30,460 nucleotides of DNA from CBDUEV01 sp965366365 (GCA_965366365.1 CBDUEV010000035.1:1-30460); one strand, 5' to 3'. Positions 21,324-28,801 are shown, counted from the stretch's first letter. The notes: generated from the letters alone by a model not told the origin. Numbers and translations are program-made.

Positions 21324-21830
21324 TCACACGAGCGGCGGGACGCTCTCGTCTTTCTCGGCGTTTCTGGCGGCACCGGGGACGAGCAGCAGGGGGGTCGTGG
21401 ACTGTTGCATCACCTTCACCGACACGCTCGCCCAGGCGTCGGCATCGAAGATGGGCCTCGTCGCCCCCATCACGATGAGGTCGGCTTCGATTTGAGCAGC
21501 CGTCTCGACGATGGCCCTGGCCGGGTCGTCATCCTCGATGAACATTGGCTGGGCGGCTATACCGGCAGCCTCCAAAGCCCCGACGAGCGGTTCGACCAAC
21601 CGCCGGCCGCGTTCCTCCACGTACTTGGCGACGGCGGCCTCCGTCTCGGGAGGCCGGATCTCTTCGGCAAAGGGTCGCCACTCCTCGGTGGCGAGTTCCT
21701 CGAGGAAACTCCGCGGAACTCCGATCGACGTCATCACCGAGACCGTGCCACCAAACCGAACGAGGTGCTCGACGAGCGAGGTCACTGATCCAGGTGGTAA
21801 AGCTCCGGCGGTTGCTACCAGCACGTGCAC
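21324..21830 (-). CDS. Universal stress protein (UspA)-like, ATP motif degenerate
   Basis: A 168-residue single Usp domain: beta strand MHVLVATAG, a long helical middle, IEADLIVMGATR near 115-128, and TTPLLLVPG at the end. In ATP-binding Usps the motif G-x2-G-x9-G-(S/T) follows; here the equivalent is GATRPIFDADAWASVSVKV, and the second and third glycines are missing. It is probably a non-ATP-binding member. The start is GTG at 21830, six bases after a TAATCT -10. It is convergent with the CDF gene and divergent from the flavin reductase-like gene. Confidence 0.75.
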   Translation of the reverse strand: MHVLVATAGALPPGSVTSLVEHLVRFGGTVSVMTSIGVPRSFLEELATEEWRPFAEEIRPPETEAAVAKYVEERGRRLVEPLVGALEAAGIAAQPMFIEDDDPARAIVETAAQIEADLIVMGATRPIFDADAWASVSVKVMQQSTTPLLLVPGAARNAEKDESVPPLV

Positions 21831-21836
21831 CTCGCC

Positions 21837-21842
21837 AGATTA
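21837..21842 (-). promoter_or_regulatory. -10 element of the Usp-like gene (TAATCT)
   Basis: TAATCT on the minus strand, six bases from the GTG at 21830. Supports the GTG start and a leaderless transcript. Confidence 0.55.
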
Positions 21843-21894
21843 ACCCACCTCGGACCGGTAGGTGAGTCAAACCCGCCGGCGATTGGAGGGGAGG

Positions 21895-21900
21895 TAGCCT
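21895..21900 (+). promoter_or_regulatory. -10 element of the flavin reductase-like gene (TAGCCT)
   Basis: TAGCCT lies only three bases before an ATG at 21904, so transcription would begin downstream of that ATG. This favours the ATG at 21925, which has GGAGG at 21916-21920. Confidence 0.5.
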
Positions 21901-21924
21901 GGGATGGTCGAGCGTGGAGGACCG

Positions 21925-22431
21925 ATGGCCGAAATGACAGACGAACTCGTCAACCGAGTGACATGGAAGATACCGAACGCGCTGGCGCTGGTCGGTTCCA
22001 GGTCGGGGGACGAGTGGAACGCCATGACGACGTCCTGGATCACCCAGGTCGCCATGGAACCGGTGCTGGTGGGCGTGGGGGTGGACAAGAGTGCGGTGAC
22101 CCACCGCTTGATCTCCGATGGGGGAGCGTTCTCGATCAACCTATGGAGCAGTGAAGACACCCGACCCTTCGTCAAATTCTCCAAACCCGCCGCCAAGGAG
22201 GGCATGACCCTGAACGGACGGCCCATTCGCGCAGCGTCGACCGGCGTGCCCATCTTCGAAGAAGCGGTGGCGTGGATGGATCTCCGCGTTTGGCAGGCCG
22301 TCGACTGCGGAACCCACACCTTCTTCATCGGGGAACTCGTCGATTGCGACATCGTCGACGATGAGGCCCGTCCCGCCGCCATGAGCGACACGCGGATGAA
22401 GTACGGGGGCGTCCGTCGCGGCGGTCACTGA
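21925..22431 (+). CDS. Flavin reductase-like (FMN-binding split barrel) protein
   Basis: A 168-residue protein of the flavin reductase/flavoredoxin type, which binds FMN and reduces it or acts with a partner oxidoreductase. GSRSGDEWNAMTTSWITQV (about 24-42) and EPVLVGVGVDKSAVTHRLI are the strand-loop-strand with FMN phosphate contacts. GAFSINLWSSEDTRPF follows the family pattern. WMDLRVWQAVDCGTHTFFIGELVD covers the later barrel strands. An in-frame ATG at 21904 exists, but the -10 element is too close to it and GGAGG is four bases from 21925. Reaction partner unknown. Confidence 0.82.
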   Translation: MAEMTDELVNRVTWKIPNALALVGSRSGDEWNAMTTSWITQVAMEPVLVGVGVDKSAVTHRLISDGGAFSINLWSSEDTRPFVKFSKPAAKEGMTLNGRPIRAASTGVPIFEEAVAWMDLRVWQAVDCGTHTFFIGELVDCDIVDDEARPAAMSDTRMKYGGVRRGGH

Positions 22432-22439
22432 CGGGTTGA

Positions 22440-23450
22440 TCAGGAGGCGTGGAGCTCGAGCACGTCTCCGTCGGTCACGAGATGGTCGCGACTCACCTGC
22501 TGCCCATCGATCCCACCCCGACTCCAGAGGCGGGCGTAACGGAGTGTTTCGACGAAGTCTCGATGGACCAGACGCGCCACGTGCAAGACGGTGTCGCCGG
22601 CGCGCACGGTGTACGGCCGCTCCAGGTCCGGAGGCTTGCCCGGCACCTTGGTGTACACCCGCACGATCCCCAGGTGGGTGAACAACCACGGCCCCAGCTC
22701 GTCGAGCCCTTCTCCGGTCTCGGCCGAAACCACCATGACCGGAAACGCCATCTCAGCCAGCTCCTCGAACACGGCTGCCTCTTCGGCGAGGTGCGGGATC
22801 ATGTCTGCCTTGTTGGCCACCAAGAGGGTCGGAAGCCGAATGGCGAACGGATCGTCATCGACGGATTCCGCCTCCCCGACCCACGACTCGATGAGAGAAA
22901 CTCGACGCTCGGACAACATGCTGCGCAGAGCGAGCGCCTCGGACACGCACCCGGGGTGGCCGAGATCCACAACCAGCAGAGCTGCGTCGGCCGGCTGAAG
23001 AGCGTTGGCGATCCACCCGATCGGATGGGCAGGTGAGACCGCTGGAAGATCGACGAGCTGGATGGCAGCGTCCTCCACCATGAGCATCCCGGGAAGGGGA
23101 TACTGCGTGGTGAAGGGGTAGGGTGCCGACTCAGCGTGGGACCCGGTGAGGCGGGCGTGGAGCGCCGACTTGCCGCTGTTGGGTGGTCCCAGGAGCGCCA
23201 CCTGAGCAGCCCCTTCGGGATGGACGACGGTGACAGGCCCGGTTCGAGCCGGACCGCGCTGGGGCCCGCCGAGGCGCTCCGTGAGCTCTTTGATGCGGGT
23301 CTTGATGTCGGCCCGGAGGTGCTCGGTTCCCTTGTGCTTGGGAATCGTGCGAAGCATCTCCCGCAGGTGTCCGAGCTGTTCCTCGGGTTCTCTGGCCTTC
23401 CGGAAGGCTGCTTCGGCAGCTTTGTAGTCAGGGGTCAGATTGGCGGGCAT
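22440..23450 (-). CDS. DRG/OBG-type GTPase with C-terminal TGS domain
   Basis: A 336-residue P-loop GTPase. Residues 1-65 are a charged helical region (KAAEAAFRKAREPEEQ). G1 is GPPNSGKS (88-95), G2 threonines T114-T115 in YPFTTQYP, G3 is DLPA (134-137), where the usual form is DxPG, G4 is NKAD (203-206) and G5 is SAETGEG (from 232). Residues 262-336 form a TGS domain (PYTVRAGDTVLHVARLVHRDF). Related DRG proteins bind ribosomes; the bacterial role is not established. The frame is open to 23510, but ATG 23450 has a TAGCCT -10 seven bases upstream and GGGAGG within the spacer. It lies 9 bases from the convergent flavin reductase-like gene. Confidence 0.85.
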   Translation of the reverse strand: MPANLTPDYKAAEAAFRKAREPEEQLGHLREMLRTIPKHKGTEHLRADIKTRIKELTERLGGPQRGPARTGPVTVVHPEGAAQVALLGPPNSGKSALHARLTGSHAESAPYPFTTQYPLPGMLMVEDAAIQLVDLPAVSPAHPIGWIANALQPADAALLVVDLGHPGCVSEALALRSMLSERRVSLIESWVGEAESVDDDPFAIRLPTLLVANKADMIPHLAEEAAVFEELAEMAFPVMVVSAETGEGLDELGPWLFTHLGIVRVYTKVPGKPPDLERPYTVRAGDTVLHVARLVHRDFVETLRYARLWSRGGIDGQQVSRDHLVTDGDVLELHAS

Positions 23451-23457
23451 GCCTCCC

Positions 23458-23463
23458 AGGCTA
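23458..23463 (-). promoter_or_regulatory. -10 element of the TGS GTPase gene (TAGCCT)
   Basis: TAGCCT on the minus strand, seven bases from the ATG at 23450. Confidence 0.6.
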
Positions 23464-23522
23464 CGTGGCCTGGTCCGTGGACGGAGACTCCCGGCGAGGA
23501 AGCTCGACACACCTCCGGACTC

Positions 23523-23528
23523 TAAGAT
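23523..23528 (+). promoter_or_regulatory. -10 element of the SDR gene (TAAGAT)
   Basis: TAAGAT lies 32 bases before the ATG at 23561, which is served by AGGAG at 23549-23553 with seven bases spacing. A conventional leader is expected. Confidence 0.5.
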
Positions 23529-23560
23529 CGCACGAGGAACACCGAATCAGGAGCAGATCT

Positions 23561-24340
23561 ATGGACGTTCGGGTCGACGACAAGGTGGCGATCGTCACCG
23601 GCGGGAGCCGGGGAATTGGCAAGGCGATCGCCTCCGAGCTGCTTGCCAGCGGCGCGAGGGGCGTGGTGATCACCTCCCGGAAACCCGAGAATATCGACGC
23701 CGTCGTGCAGGAGCTCGCCGAATCATCGGGTCACGGTGATCGCATCCACGGCATCGCCGCTCGGGCGGACGATGCGGTCGCCGCTGAAACAGCAGTGCGC
23801 GAAACGATCGAGCGATTCGCCTCGTGCGACATCTTGGTGAACAACGCCGGCACCAATCCGGCGCCAGGTCACCTCGGGAATGTGAGCTTGGAGGCGGTCG
23901 ACAAGACCTGGGCGGTCAATCAGCGCGGTCCGCTCATCTGGTCTCAGCAGGTCTGGCAACAGTGGATGCAGCGCAACGGTGGGGTCATCATCAACACTGC
24001 TTCGGTGGGAGGGTTGATGCCCAGCTCCGTCATCGGCGCCTACAACGTCTCGAAAGCCGCGCTCATCCACATGACACGCCAACTGGCGCTGGAGATGGCG
24101 CCGAGGGTGCGCGTCAACGCCGTGGCGCCTGCCGTGGTGAAGACGAAGCTCTCTGAGATGTTGTGGATCAACGGCGAAGAAGGCGTCGCCGGAATGCATC
24201 CACTCGGCCGGTTGGGGGAGGTGGAGGACGTTGCCCATGCCGTGGTCTTTCTCTGCTCTGAAAAGGCGAGCTGGATCACCGGGGTGACCCTGCCGGTCGA
24301 TGGTGGATCCTCGGGCGCCACCGCTCCCGGGGGGCTATGA
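23561..24340 (+). CDS. Short-chain dehydrogenase/reductase (SDR)
   Basis: A 259-residue classical SDR, an NAD(P)-dependent oxidoreductase. The nucleotide motif is GGSRGIG (14-20); the arginine there and R40 in VVITSRKPENI suggest NADP(H). NNAG is at 94-97. The catalytic set is S148 (NTASVGG), Y161 and K165 (YNVSK). VAPAVVKTKL and WITGVTLPVDGGSSG match family ends. The start is set by AGGAG seven bases upstream. Three bases separate its stop from the next gene's ATG, so the lipoprotein gene is likely co-transcribed. The substrate is unknown. Confidence 0.88.
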   Translation: MDVRVDDKVAIVTGGSRGIGKAIASELLASGARGVVITSRKPENIDAVVQELAESSGHGDRIHGIAARADDAVAAETAVRETIERFASCDILVNNAGTNPAPGHLGNVSLEAVDKTWAVNQRGPLIWSQQVWQQWMQRNGGVIINTASVGGLMPSSVIGAYNVSKAALIHMTRQLALEMAPRVRVNAVAPAVVKTKLSEMLWINGEEGVAGMHPLGRLGEVEDVAHAVVFLCSEKASWITGVTLPVDGGSSGATAPGGL

Positions 24341-24343
24341 CCG

Positions 24344-25636
24344 ATGGGTCGGCTGGCTGCGCTCCTTGTGGCGGCGGTCGCCTTGGCAGGATGCACTTCC
24401 GTCCCCACCTCCGACCCGCCCGTGGACGCGATCGAGGGCGCCCCGCCGGCAGCGGACACTGTCGACGGACCGCTGGTGGCGATCTCCACCAGCGGTGATC
24501 CGACCGGCAATCGGTACCACGAAGGAATCGGGTCGATGGGGCGGTCTCCTCTGGAACTCGCCGGCGACACGCCCGTACAGTGGGTCCTGGCCACGGAACT
24601 GGAAGGCCGCCTGTTGGTGGTGGCCGTGCGCGACGACGGCGTGGTGTCGGCTCACAGCATCGACGACGGAACGGCCCAACCCACGGATCTGAATCTGTCC
24701 GCGCTGCCCGAGTCCGCCCCGCCGGCGCTGGTGGTCAACGAAGGCGCCCTTCTCCTGGGCCCGCCGCTCAATACCGGTTCGCTGCTCACGAGTCCGCTCG
24801 CCCTCCCGGCGGGTGGTCTCGCCTTCGTCAGCGACGACGGCGCCGTGGTGGTGACCCAAGCCACCGGAAACCGCAGATTCGAGATCGACCCCCTCCCGGA
24901 CGGGCGCCTCGCTCTGAGCGCCGAGGGCGTGATGGCGGTTCTCACCCAGCCGACCGATCGCTATCCGCACGGGATCGCCGGTGACCGCCTCGAGGCCGCC
25001 GCCATCGACCTCATTGACTTGGCCACCCTTGAAGCGAGGAGTATCGCCGTGCCGTCCGACCGAGTGGTTGAAGGCATCTCGGCGATGTGGGCAGACCTCG
25101 ACGACGACGGCCGGCAAGAGATCCTGGTGACCGTCTCCGACGCCGAAGGTGGGGCGCGTTTGGCGGTGCTCTCCGCAGAAGGCGAGTGGCTCGCTGATTC
25201 CGAGCCGATCGGTCTCGGCAATCGATGGCGGCACCAGATCGCCGTCGCCCCTTTTGGTCCAAGAGGCGAGGTGGAACTGGCAGACGTGCGTACCCCTCAC
25301 ATCGGCGGATCGGTCGAATTCTTCGCCTGGTCTTCCGGCGAACTCGAGATGACGGCCTCCCTGGAGGGGTACTCGTCACACGCCATCGGATCTCGCAACC
25401 TCGACCAGTCCCTGGCGGCCGACGCCGATGGAGATGGGCGGCCGGAGGTGGTCGTGCCCCACGTGGCGAGGACGTCCTTGGCCGGAGTACAACGAACCGA
25501 GAATGGCGCCGAGGAGGTCTGGGTCTTCGATCTGGGCAGTGAGCTCACCTCCAATCTGGCTGGGGTGACGACCGCGGATGGACGGTTCGTCCTGGTGGCC
25601 GGAATGTCGGATGGGCGGGTGCTCGTCTGGCCTTAG
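24344..25636 (+). CDS. Secreted lipoprotein with FG-GAP/VCBS-like calcium-binding repeats
   Basis: A 430-residue exported lipoprotein: signal peptide with lipobox LAGC (modified C17), a Pro/Ala-rich linker, then repeats of beta-strand character consistent with a beta propeller. Two calcium-loop motifs are visible: DLDDDG (251-256, ADLDDDGRQEILV) and D360-A-D362-G-D364-G (ADADGDGRPEVVV). These are hallmarks of FG-GAP/integrin-like blades. No catalytic residues are evident, so a binding or structural role on the cell surface is likely. It follows the SDR by three bases. A functional link with the SDR is not apparent. Confidence 0.78.
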   Translation: MGRLAALLVAAVALAGCTSVPTSDPPVDAIEGAPPAADTVDGPLVAISTSGDPTGNRYHEGIGSMGRSPLELAGDTPVQWVLATELEGRLLVVAVRDDGVVSAHSIDDGTAQPTDLNLSALPESAPPALVVNEGALLLGPPLNTGSLLTSPLALPAGGLAFVSDDGAVVVTQATGNRRFEIDPLPDGRLALSAEGVMAVLTQPTDRYPHGIAGDRLEAAAIDLIDLATLEARSIAVPSDRVVEGISAMWADLDDDGRQEILVTVSDAEGGARLAVLSAEGEWLADSEPIGLGNRWRHQIAVAPFGPRGEVELADVRTPHIGGSVEFFAWSSGELEMTASLEGYSSHAIGSRNLDQSLAADADGDGRPEVVVPHVARTSLAGVQRTENGAEEVWVFDLGSELTSNLAGVTTADGRFVLVAGMSDGRVLVWP

Positions 25637-25692
25637 CTGGTCTCGCATGCGGTGGTAGCTCCGAAGAGGCCCGCCGATGGAGGTGCGCAGGC

Positions 25693-25698
25693 GATAAT
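25693..25698 (+). promoter_or_regulatory. -10 element before the 29-codon ORF (GATAAT)
   Basis: GATAAT (five of six matches to TATAAT) lies six bases before the ATG at 25705. Confidence 0.5.
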
Positions 25699-25704
25699 GG
25701 ACGC

Positions 25705-25794
25705 ATGAGAGCCGACCAGATCGAGGGCGTCGCCGGCGCCCGGATCGACACCGCCGCCAGGGCTGAGCAGCACGCCACCGAGGGCGACCGGTGA
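25705..25794 (+). CDS. Putative 29-residue small protein coupled to the membrane protein gene
   Basis: ATG at 25705 opens a 29-codon frame that ends at TGA 25792-25794. It begins MRADQIEGVAGARIDTAARA and is rich in Ala, Arg, Asp and Glu, hydrophilic with a helical character. Two signals support it: a GATAAT -10 exactly six bases upstream, the spacing seen for many genes here, and a stop codon that overlaps the GTG start of the next gene (GTGA). It could be a real small protein or a leader whose translation couples to the membrane protein. No known family is claimed. Confidence 0.5.
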   Translation: MRADQIEGVAGARIDTAARAEQHATEGDR

Positions 25795-26357
25795 AACTCG
25801 TTTCGGACGACCTCTCGGCGAGCCTCATGTTGCGATGGTATCGAGTGGGAGCCCTGCTGCTCTTTTCCGGCGCCTCCGTCGTGGGTGGAGCGTTCCTCGT
25901 GCGAAGTTTCTCCGAGCCGATGAGCTTCGGGCTCCTGGTGTGGGTACTCGGAATGGCCGCCTACGCCTTTGGAGTGGTGTTCCCGCTGCTCGCCGGCCTC
26001 AGCCTGGTCAACTCCGACCAGGATCAGGTCGACCTTCGTTCGACCCTGGGTGTGCTGGTTCTCACCTTTGGTTCGATCTTCGCCATCGGTTGGTTTGGCC
26101 TGTCGGCGGTGGGGATGCTGCTGGCTGGCTGGATCATGGCGCGCCTGGGGAGGCGAGGCGAGGACCGTGCATGGCGAAGGCGCAACGCCGAAAGGTTGGC
26201 CTTCTACGGGCGGGTACGCCGAGCCGATCCCCGCTCGGACCCGGAAGCGGCCCGGTTTCTTCCCGATCCTCCGCCGGAGGATGCCCTCGATCGCCCCTCG
26301 TCTCGTCGGGAAGCGATCGATCAGGCGCGCAGCATTGACGGCGATCCATGGCAGTGA
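25791..26357 (+). CDS. Membrane protein of unknown function with basic C-terminal tail
   Basis: A 188-residue protein with about four transmembrane segments (about 15-40, 46-73, and two within 84-119). The C-terminal tail (from about 119) is strongly basic and polar, RRGEDRAWRRRNAERLAFYGRVRR, then RFLPDPPPEDALDRP, probably cytoplasmic. The GTG start overlaps the stop of the 29-codon ORF, with GAGGG about six bases upstream. No family recognised. A clean inverted repeat follows its stop. Confidence 0.68.
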   Translation: MKLVSDDLSASLMLRWYRVGALLLFSGASVVGGAFLVRSFSEPMSFGLLVWVLGMAAYAFGVVFPLLAGLSLVNSDQDQVDLRSTLGVLVLTFGSIFAIGWFGLSAVGMLLAGWIMARLGRRGEDRAWRRRNAERLAFYGRVRRADPRSDPEAARFLPDPPPEDALDRPSSRREAIDQARSIDGDPWQ

Positions 26358-26363
26358 ATATGG

Positions 26364-26389
26364 CTCGCCCGACTGACGTGTCGGGCGGG
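26364..26389. terminator. GC-rich hairpin between convergent genes (likely transcription terminator)
   Basis: A 10-base-pair stem with CGCCCGAC (26366-26373) and GTCGGGCG (26380-26387) at its core and a 6-base loop. The outer pairs include one T-G wobble. It starts 7 bases after the stop of the plus-strand membrane protein gene and precedes the minus-strand DUF4032 gene's end at 26425. No U-tract follows, as is often the case in GC-rich actinobacteria. It could serve both strands. Confidence 0.65.
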
Positions 26390-26424
26390 ACGATGGCAAC
26401 TCCCCGCCCCGTCCGAGCGGGTCG

Positions 26425-27633
26425 TCAGGGCGCTGGTGGTCCATCTTCCGAGGGGAGGAAACCGGGGCGTCCTGCCTCGATCCAGGACTCATAGGCGGCC
26501 TCGGTGCCCACATCCTGGCCGAGATCGGCTGACCGGAGGTAACGGTGGTGCAGAAGGTCGCAATACAGCTGAATCGGATTCCCGTCAGCGTCGAGGGCCG
26601 TCAGCCGTTCGAGCATCGGTTCGAACACCCCGACCCTCCATTGAACGGCCGCAACCGACTTGTTCGTCGGTGACTCCGGAGCTCGCTTGGCCTGGAAATA
26701 GTAGAGGTCGGAGAGGATCTGGCGCGCCTGGCGATCCAGCGCTTCGACGCCGGTCAAAGACCTGAGGCGCTCGGTATGGAAGCTTCGCCCTCCAACTTTA
26801 ACCCGGATGCGAAGGGTGTTGCCCTCCTCCCCAGGGACCAGATCGATCTCGTCCACATCGAAACCAAGCTCGTTGAGCCGGGCAACCCGTTCGGTGATCC
26901 GATAGCCCTCCTCGTGGGGTATCACCTCTTCGGCGACGAGTTCGTCCCACAAGGCCGAGTATCGCCCCATGATCTCCTCACCCAGGAAGAGGTCGGCTTC
27001 GTCGATGCTTCGGCCGGCCGCCGCAGCGATATCTGCCATTCCGCCGGCGACATTGACGGCCATGATCTGGAGGTCTTCTTCTCGCTGGCCGTCCGTGAGA
27101 TTCTCGTGGATCTCTGCCGTCTCGGCGTCGACCATCACCGCGTCGAGACCCTCGGCGTCCCAGCGGTAGAGCACGTTGGACAGAGAGCAGTCCCCCCAGA
27201 AGCATCCGGCCAGGTGAAGGTCGACCAGCAGCCCCGCCAGGGCGTCCATCATCTTGTCGCGACGACGTCCGAAGTCCGGCCCCTCGAGGAGTTCCCGGTA
27301 GGAGAAAGAATGATCTTCGTAAGCGGTGATCAGTGCTGCCGAATCCTGACTGTGTCGGTCCGGCGACCGGTCGCCAACGAGGCCGACCGCTTCGACCACC
27401 GGCACCGCCGTCGGTTCGAGCTGCCGCAGAACCTCGTAGTCCCGGTGGGCGGGGCGTTCGGCGAGTTCTTTGATGGCGTAGATGCCCTGCGGGTAACAGA
27501 CAAACCGAACCACATGGCGCGAGATTCCCTTGGGAAGCTCGACGATTCGGTCGTGATCCCAATCGGCGAGGGGAGTGTCCCAGGGAAGATCGAGGAAATC
27601 GGGATGTCCGGGGCGGATGACCAGATCAGGCAT
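26425..27633 (-). CDS. DUF4032 protein with Kdo/WaaP-type kinase-like N-terminal domain
   Basis: A 402-residue actinobacterial protein. The N-terminal part resembles a small-molecule kinase: YAIKEL carries the VAIK-type lysine near residue 55; GDCSLSNVLYRWD (about 146-158) stands at the HxDxxxxN catalytic loop, with cysteine and serine changes; and VMVDAETAEI contains the DFG-like aspartate. The C-terminal DUF4032 region follows (RITERVARLNELGFDVDEIDL, then GNTLRIRVKVGGRSFH). The substrate is unknown. TAGCCT lies six bases before the ATG at 27633. It diverges from the DUF971 gene. The identification rests on overall pattern. Confidence 0.8.
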   Translation of the reverse strand: MPDLVIRPGHPDFLDLPWDTPLADWDHDRIVELPKGISRHVVRFVCYPQGIYAIKELAERPAHRDYEVLRQLEPTAVPVVEAVGLVGDRSPDRHSQDSAALITAYEDHSFSYRELLEGPDFGRRRDKMMDALAGLLVDLHLAGCFWGDCSLSNVLYRWDAEGLDAVMVDAETAEIHENLTDGQREEDLQIMAVNVAGGMADIAAAAGRSIDEADLFLGEEIMGRYSALWDELVAEEVIPHEEGYRITERVARLNELGFDVDEIDLVPGEEGNTLRIRVKVGGRSFHTERLRSLTGVEALDRQARQILSDLYYFQAKRAPESPTNKSVAAVQWRVGVFEPMLERLTALDADGNPIQLYCDLLHHRYLRSADLGQDVGTEAAYESWIEAGRPGFLPSEDGPPAP

Positions 27634-27639
27634 GCCACC

Positions 27640-27645
27640 AGGCTA
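27640..27645 (-). promoter_or_regulatory. -10 element of the DUF4032 gene (TAGCCT)
   Basis: TAGCCT on the minus strand, six bases from the ATG at 27633. Confidence 0.6.
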
Positions 27646-27683
27646 GAGGCAACCGGCCGCCACGCCGTCCGCTTTCACCACGG

Positions 27684-27689
27684 TACGCT
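27684..27689 (+). promoter_or_regulatory. -10 element of the DUF971 gene (TACGCT)
   Basis: TACGCT lies eight bases before the ATG at 27698, predicting a leaderless transcript. Confidence 0.5.
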
Positions 27690-27697
27690 GGTTCACC

Positions 27698-27991
27698 ATG
27701 GAGACTCCGACGAAGCTCGAACTCGAAGACGGTGGTGTACTCACCATCACATGGGGTGACGGAGCCTCGCAAACGCTGACAGCCCAACAGCTCCGCGATG
27801 CGTGTTCGTGCGCCGACTGTCGAACCGCCGCGGAGGAACGCAGGTCGACCCTCCGCCTGGTGGCCCCGATGTTGGTCACGATCTCTGACGCCAAGCTGGT
27901 GGGCAGCTATGGGATCAACTTCACTTTCGCGCCGGACGGCCACCGGACGGGGATCTTCAGCTTCGATCAGCTCCGTTCGCTGGGATCTTGA
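27698..27991 (+). CDS. DUF971 (GBBH-like N-terminal domain) protein
   Basis: A 97-residue DUF971 domain, the N-terminal zinc-binding module of gamma-butyrobetaine hydroxylase-like proteins. C36-S-C38-A-D-C41 matches the family's cysteine motif, and APMLVTISDAKLVGSYGINFTFAPDGHRTGIFSFDQLRSL-type features follow in order (VGSYGINF, DGHRTGIFSF). The module's cellular role is not settled. It stands alone behind its own -10. Its last 35 bases overlap the end of the convergent nei2 gene, so the two mRNAs have complementary 3' ends. Confidence 0.85.
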   Translation: METPTKLELEDGGVLTITWGDGASQTLTAQQLRDACSCADCRTAAEERRSTLRLVAPMLVTISDAKLVGSYGINFTFAPDGHRTGIFSFDQLRSLGS

Positions 27992-28778
27992 CCGGCTGGC
28001 ACGCGGGGCACCAGAACGTCTGGCGATCGTGGTCGCCCCGCCGATCCGTCTGGATGGCGGTTCCGCACCGGCGGCACGGCCGCCCTGCCCGGCCATACAC
28101 CCAAAGGTGGTGGCCACGTCTGGAATCGGCCGTTGTCACCCTCACGGCCCGGTTCAGATTGAGCCGGAGAAGCTGGTGGCTACGGCTGAGGATTCGCCGC
28201 AGCGTGGCGGGCTCGAGGTCGGCCACCAGGCGGTCCGGGTGGACCCGCTCGAGAAAGAGCACCTCGCTCTTGTAGACATTGCCGGCGCCGGCAGCCACCC
28301 GCTGATCGAGTACCAGGTCGGCTGCCGTGCGGTCCGGTGCGAGGCTCGATACGCGGCGGCACGCCTCGGCCAGATCGAACCCCGGGTCTGCCAGGTCGGG
28401 TCCCCACTCGGCCAGACGCGCTTCGAGTCCGGTCACTCGGTCCACCTCGACGCCGGGCGCCGAGAAGCAGACCGCTTCGGCGCCTTCCACCCGGATGACG
28501 ACCCTCGCCGCCCCCGGCGGTTCGTGCCACGGCTGACCCGCCCGAAAGACTCTCCACCTCCCCGGCATTCCCAGATGTGTGCGGATGCCGAGACCGGCGT
28601 CGGTGTAGATGAGGAGATGCTTCCCGTAGCTCTTCACGGTGACCACCTGCGAACCGAGGAATTGTCCGGACGCAGCTCGGAGACCGGGGTCGGAACCGTC
28701 CACACTCACGATCGTCCGTCCCTCGATCGCGGTGCGGACCCGCTGAGCCGCCCGGTAGATGGTGTCGCCCTCGGGCAT
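27957..28778 (-). CDS. Fpg/Nei-family DNA glycosylase-AP lyase (Nei2-like)
   Basis: A base-excision repair enzyme that removes oxidised bases and cleaves the abasic site. After the initiator methionine, P2 is the catalytic N-terminus, E3 the proton donor and K53 the conserved lysine. MPEGDT with the YGKHLL loop is the Nei2-type pattern. GAGNVYKSE (about 165-173) is the helix-two-turns-helix DNA-binding loop. C235-x2-C238 and C257-x2-C260 form the zinc finger, with R252 in the DHDRQTFW loop. The ATG at 28778 follows a TAACCT -10 by six bases. It lies 23 bases after the lhr stop on the same strand. lhr and nei are also neighbours in Mycobacterium tuberculosis. Confidence 0.9.
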   Translation of the reverse strand: MPEGDTIYRAAQRVRTAIEGRTIVSVDGSDPGLRAASGQFLGSQVVTVKSYGKHLLIYTDAGLGIRTHLGMPGRWRVFRAGQPWHEPPGAARVVIRVEGAEAVCFSAPGVEVDRVTGLEARLAEWGPDLADPGFDLAEACRRVSSLAPDRTAADLVLDQRVAAGAGNVYKSEVLFLERVHPDRLVADLEPATLRRILSRSHQLLRLNLNRAVRVTTADSRRGHHLWVYGRAGRPCRRCGTAIQTDRRGDHDRQTFWCPACQPVKIPANGADRS

Positions 28779-28784
28779 GCCGAC

Positions 28785-28790
28785 AGGTTA
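28785..28790 (-). promoter_or_regulatory. -10 element of the nei2-like gene (TAACCT)
   Basis: TAACCT on the minus strand, six bases from the ATG at 28778, between the lhr stop and nei2. It allows expression independent of lhr. Confidence 0.5.
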
Positions 28791-28801
28791 GGTGCAGAAC
28801 G

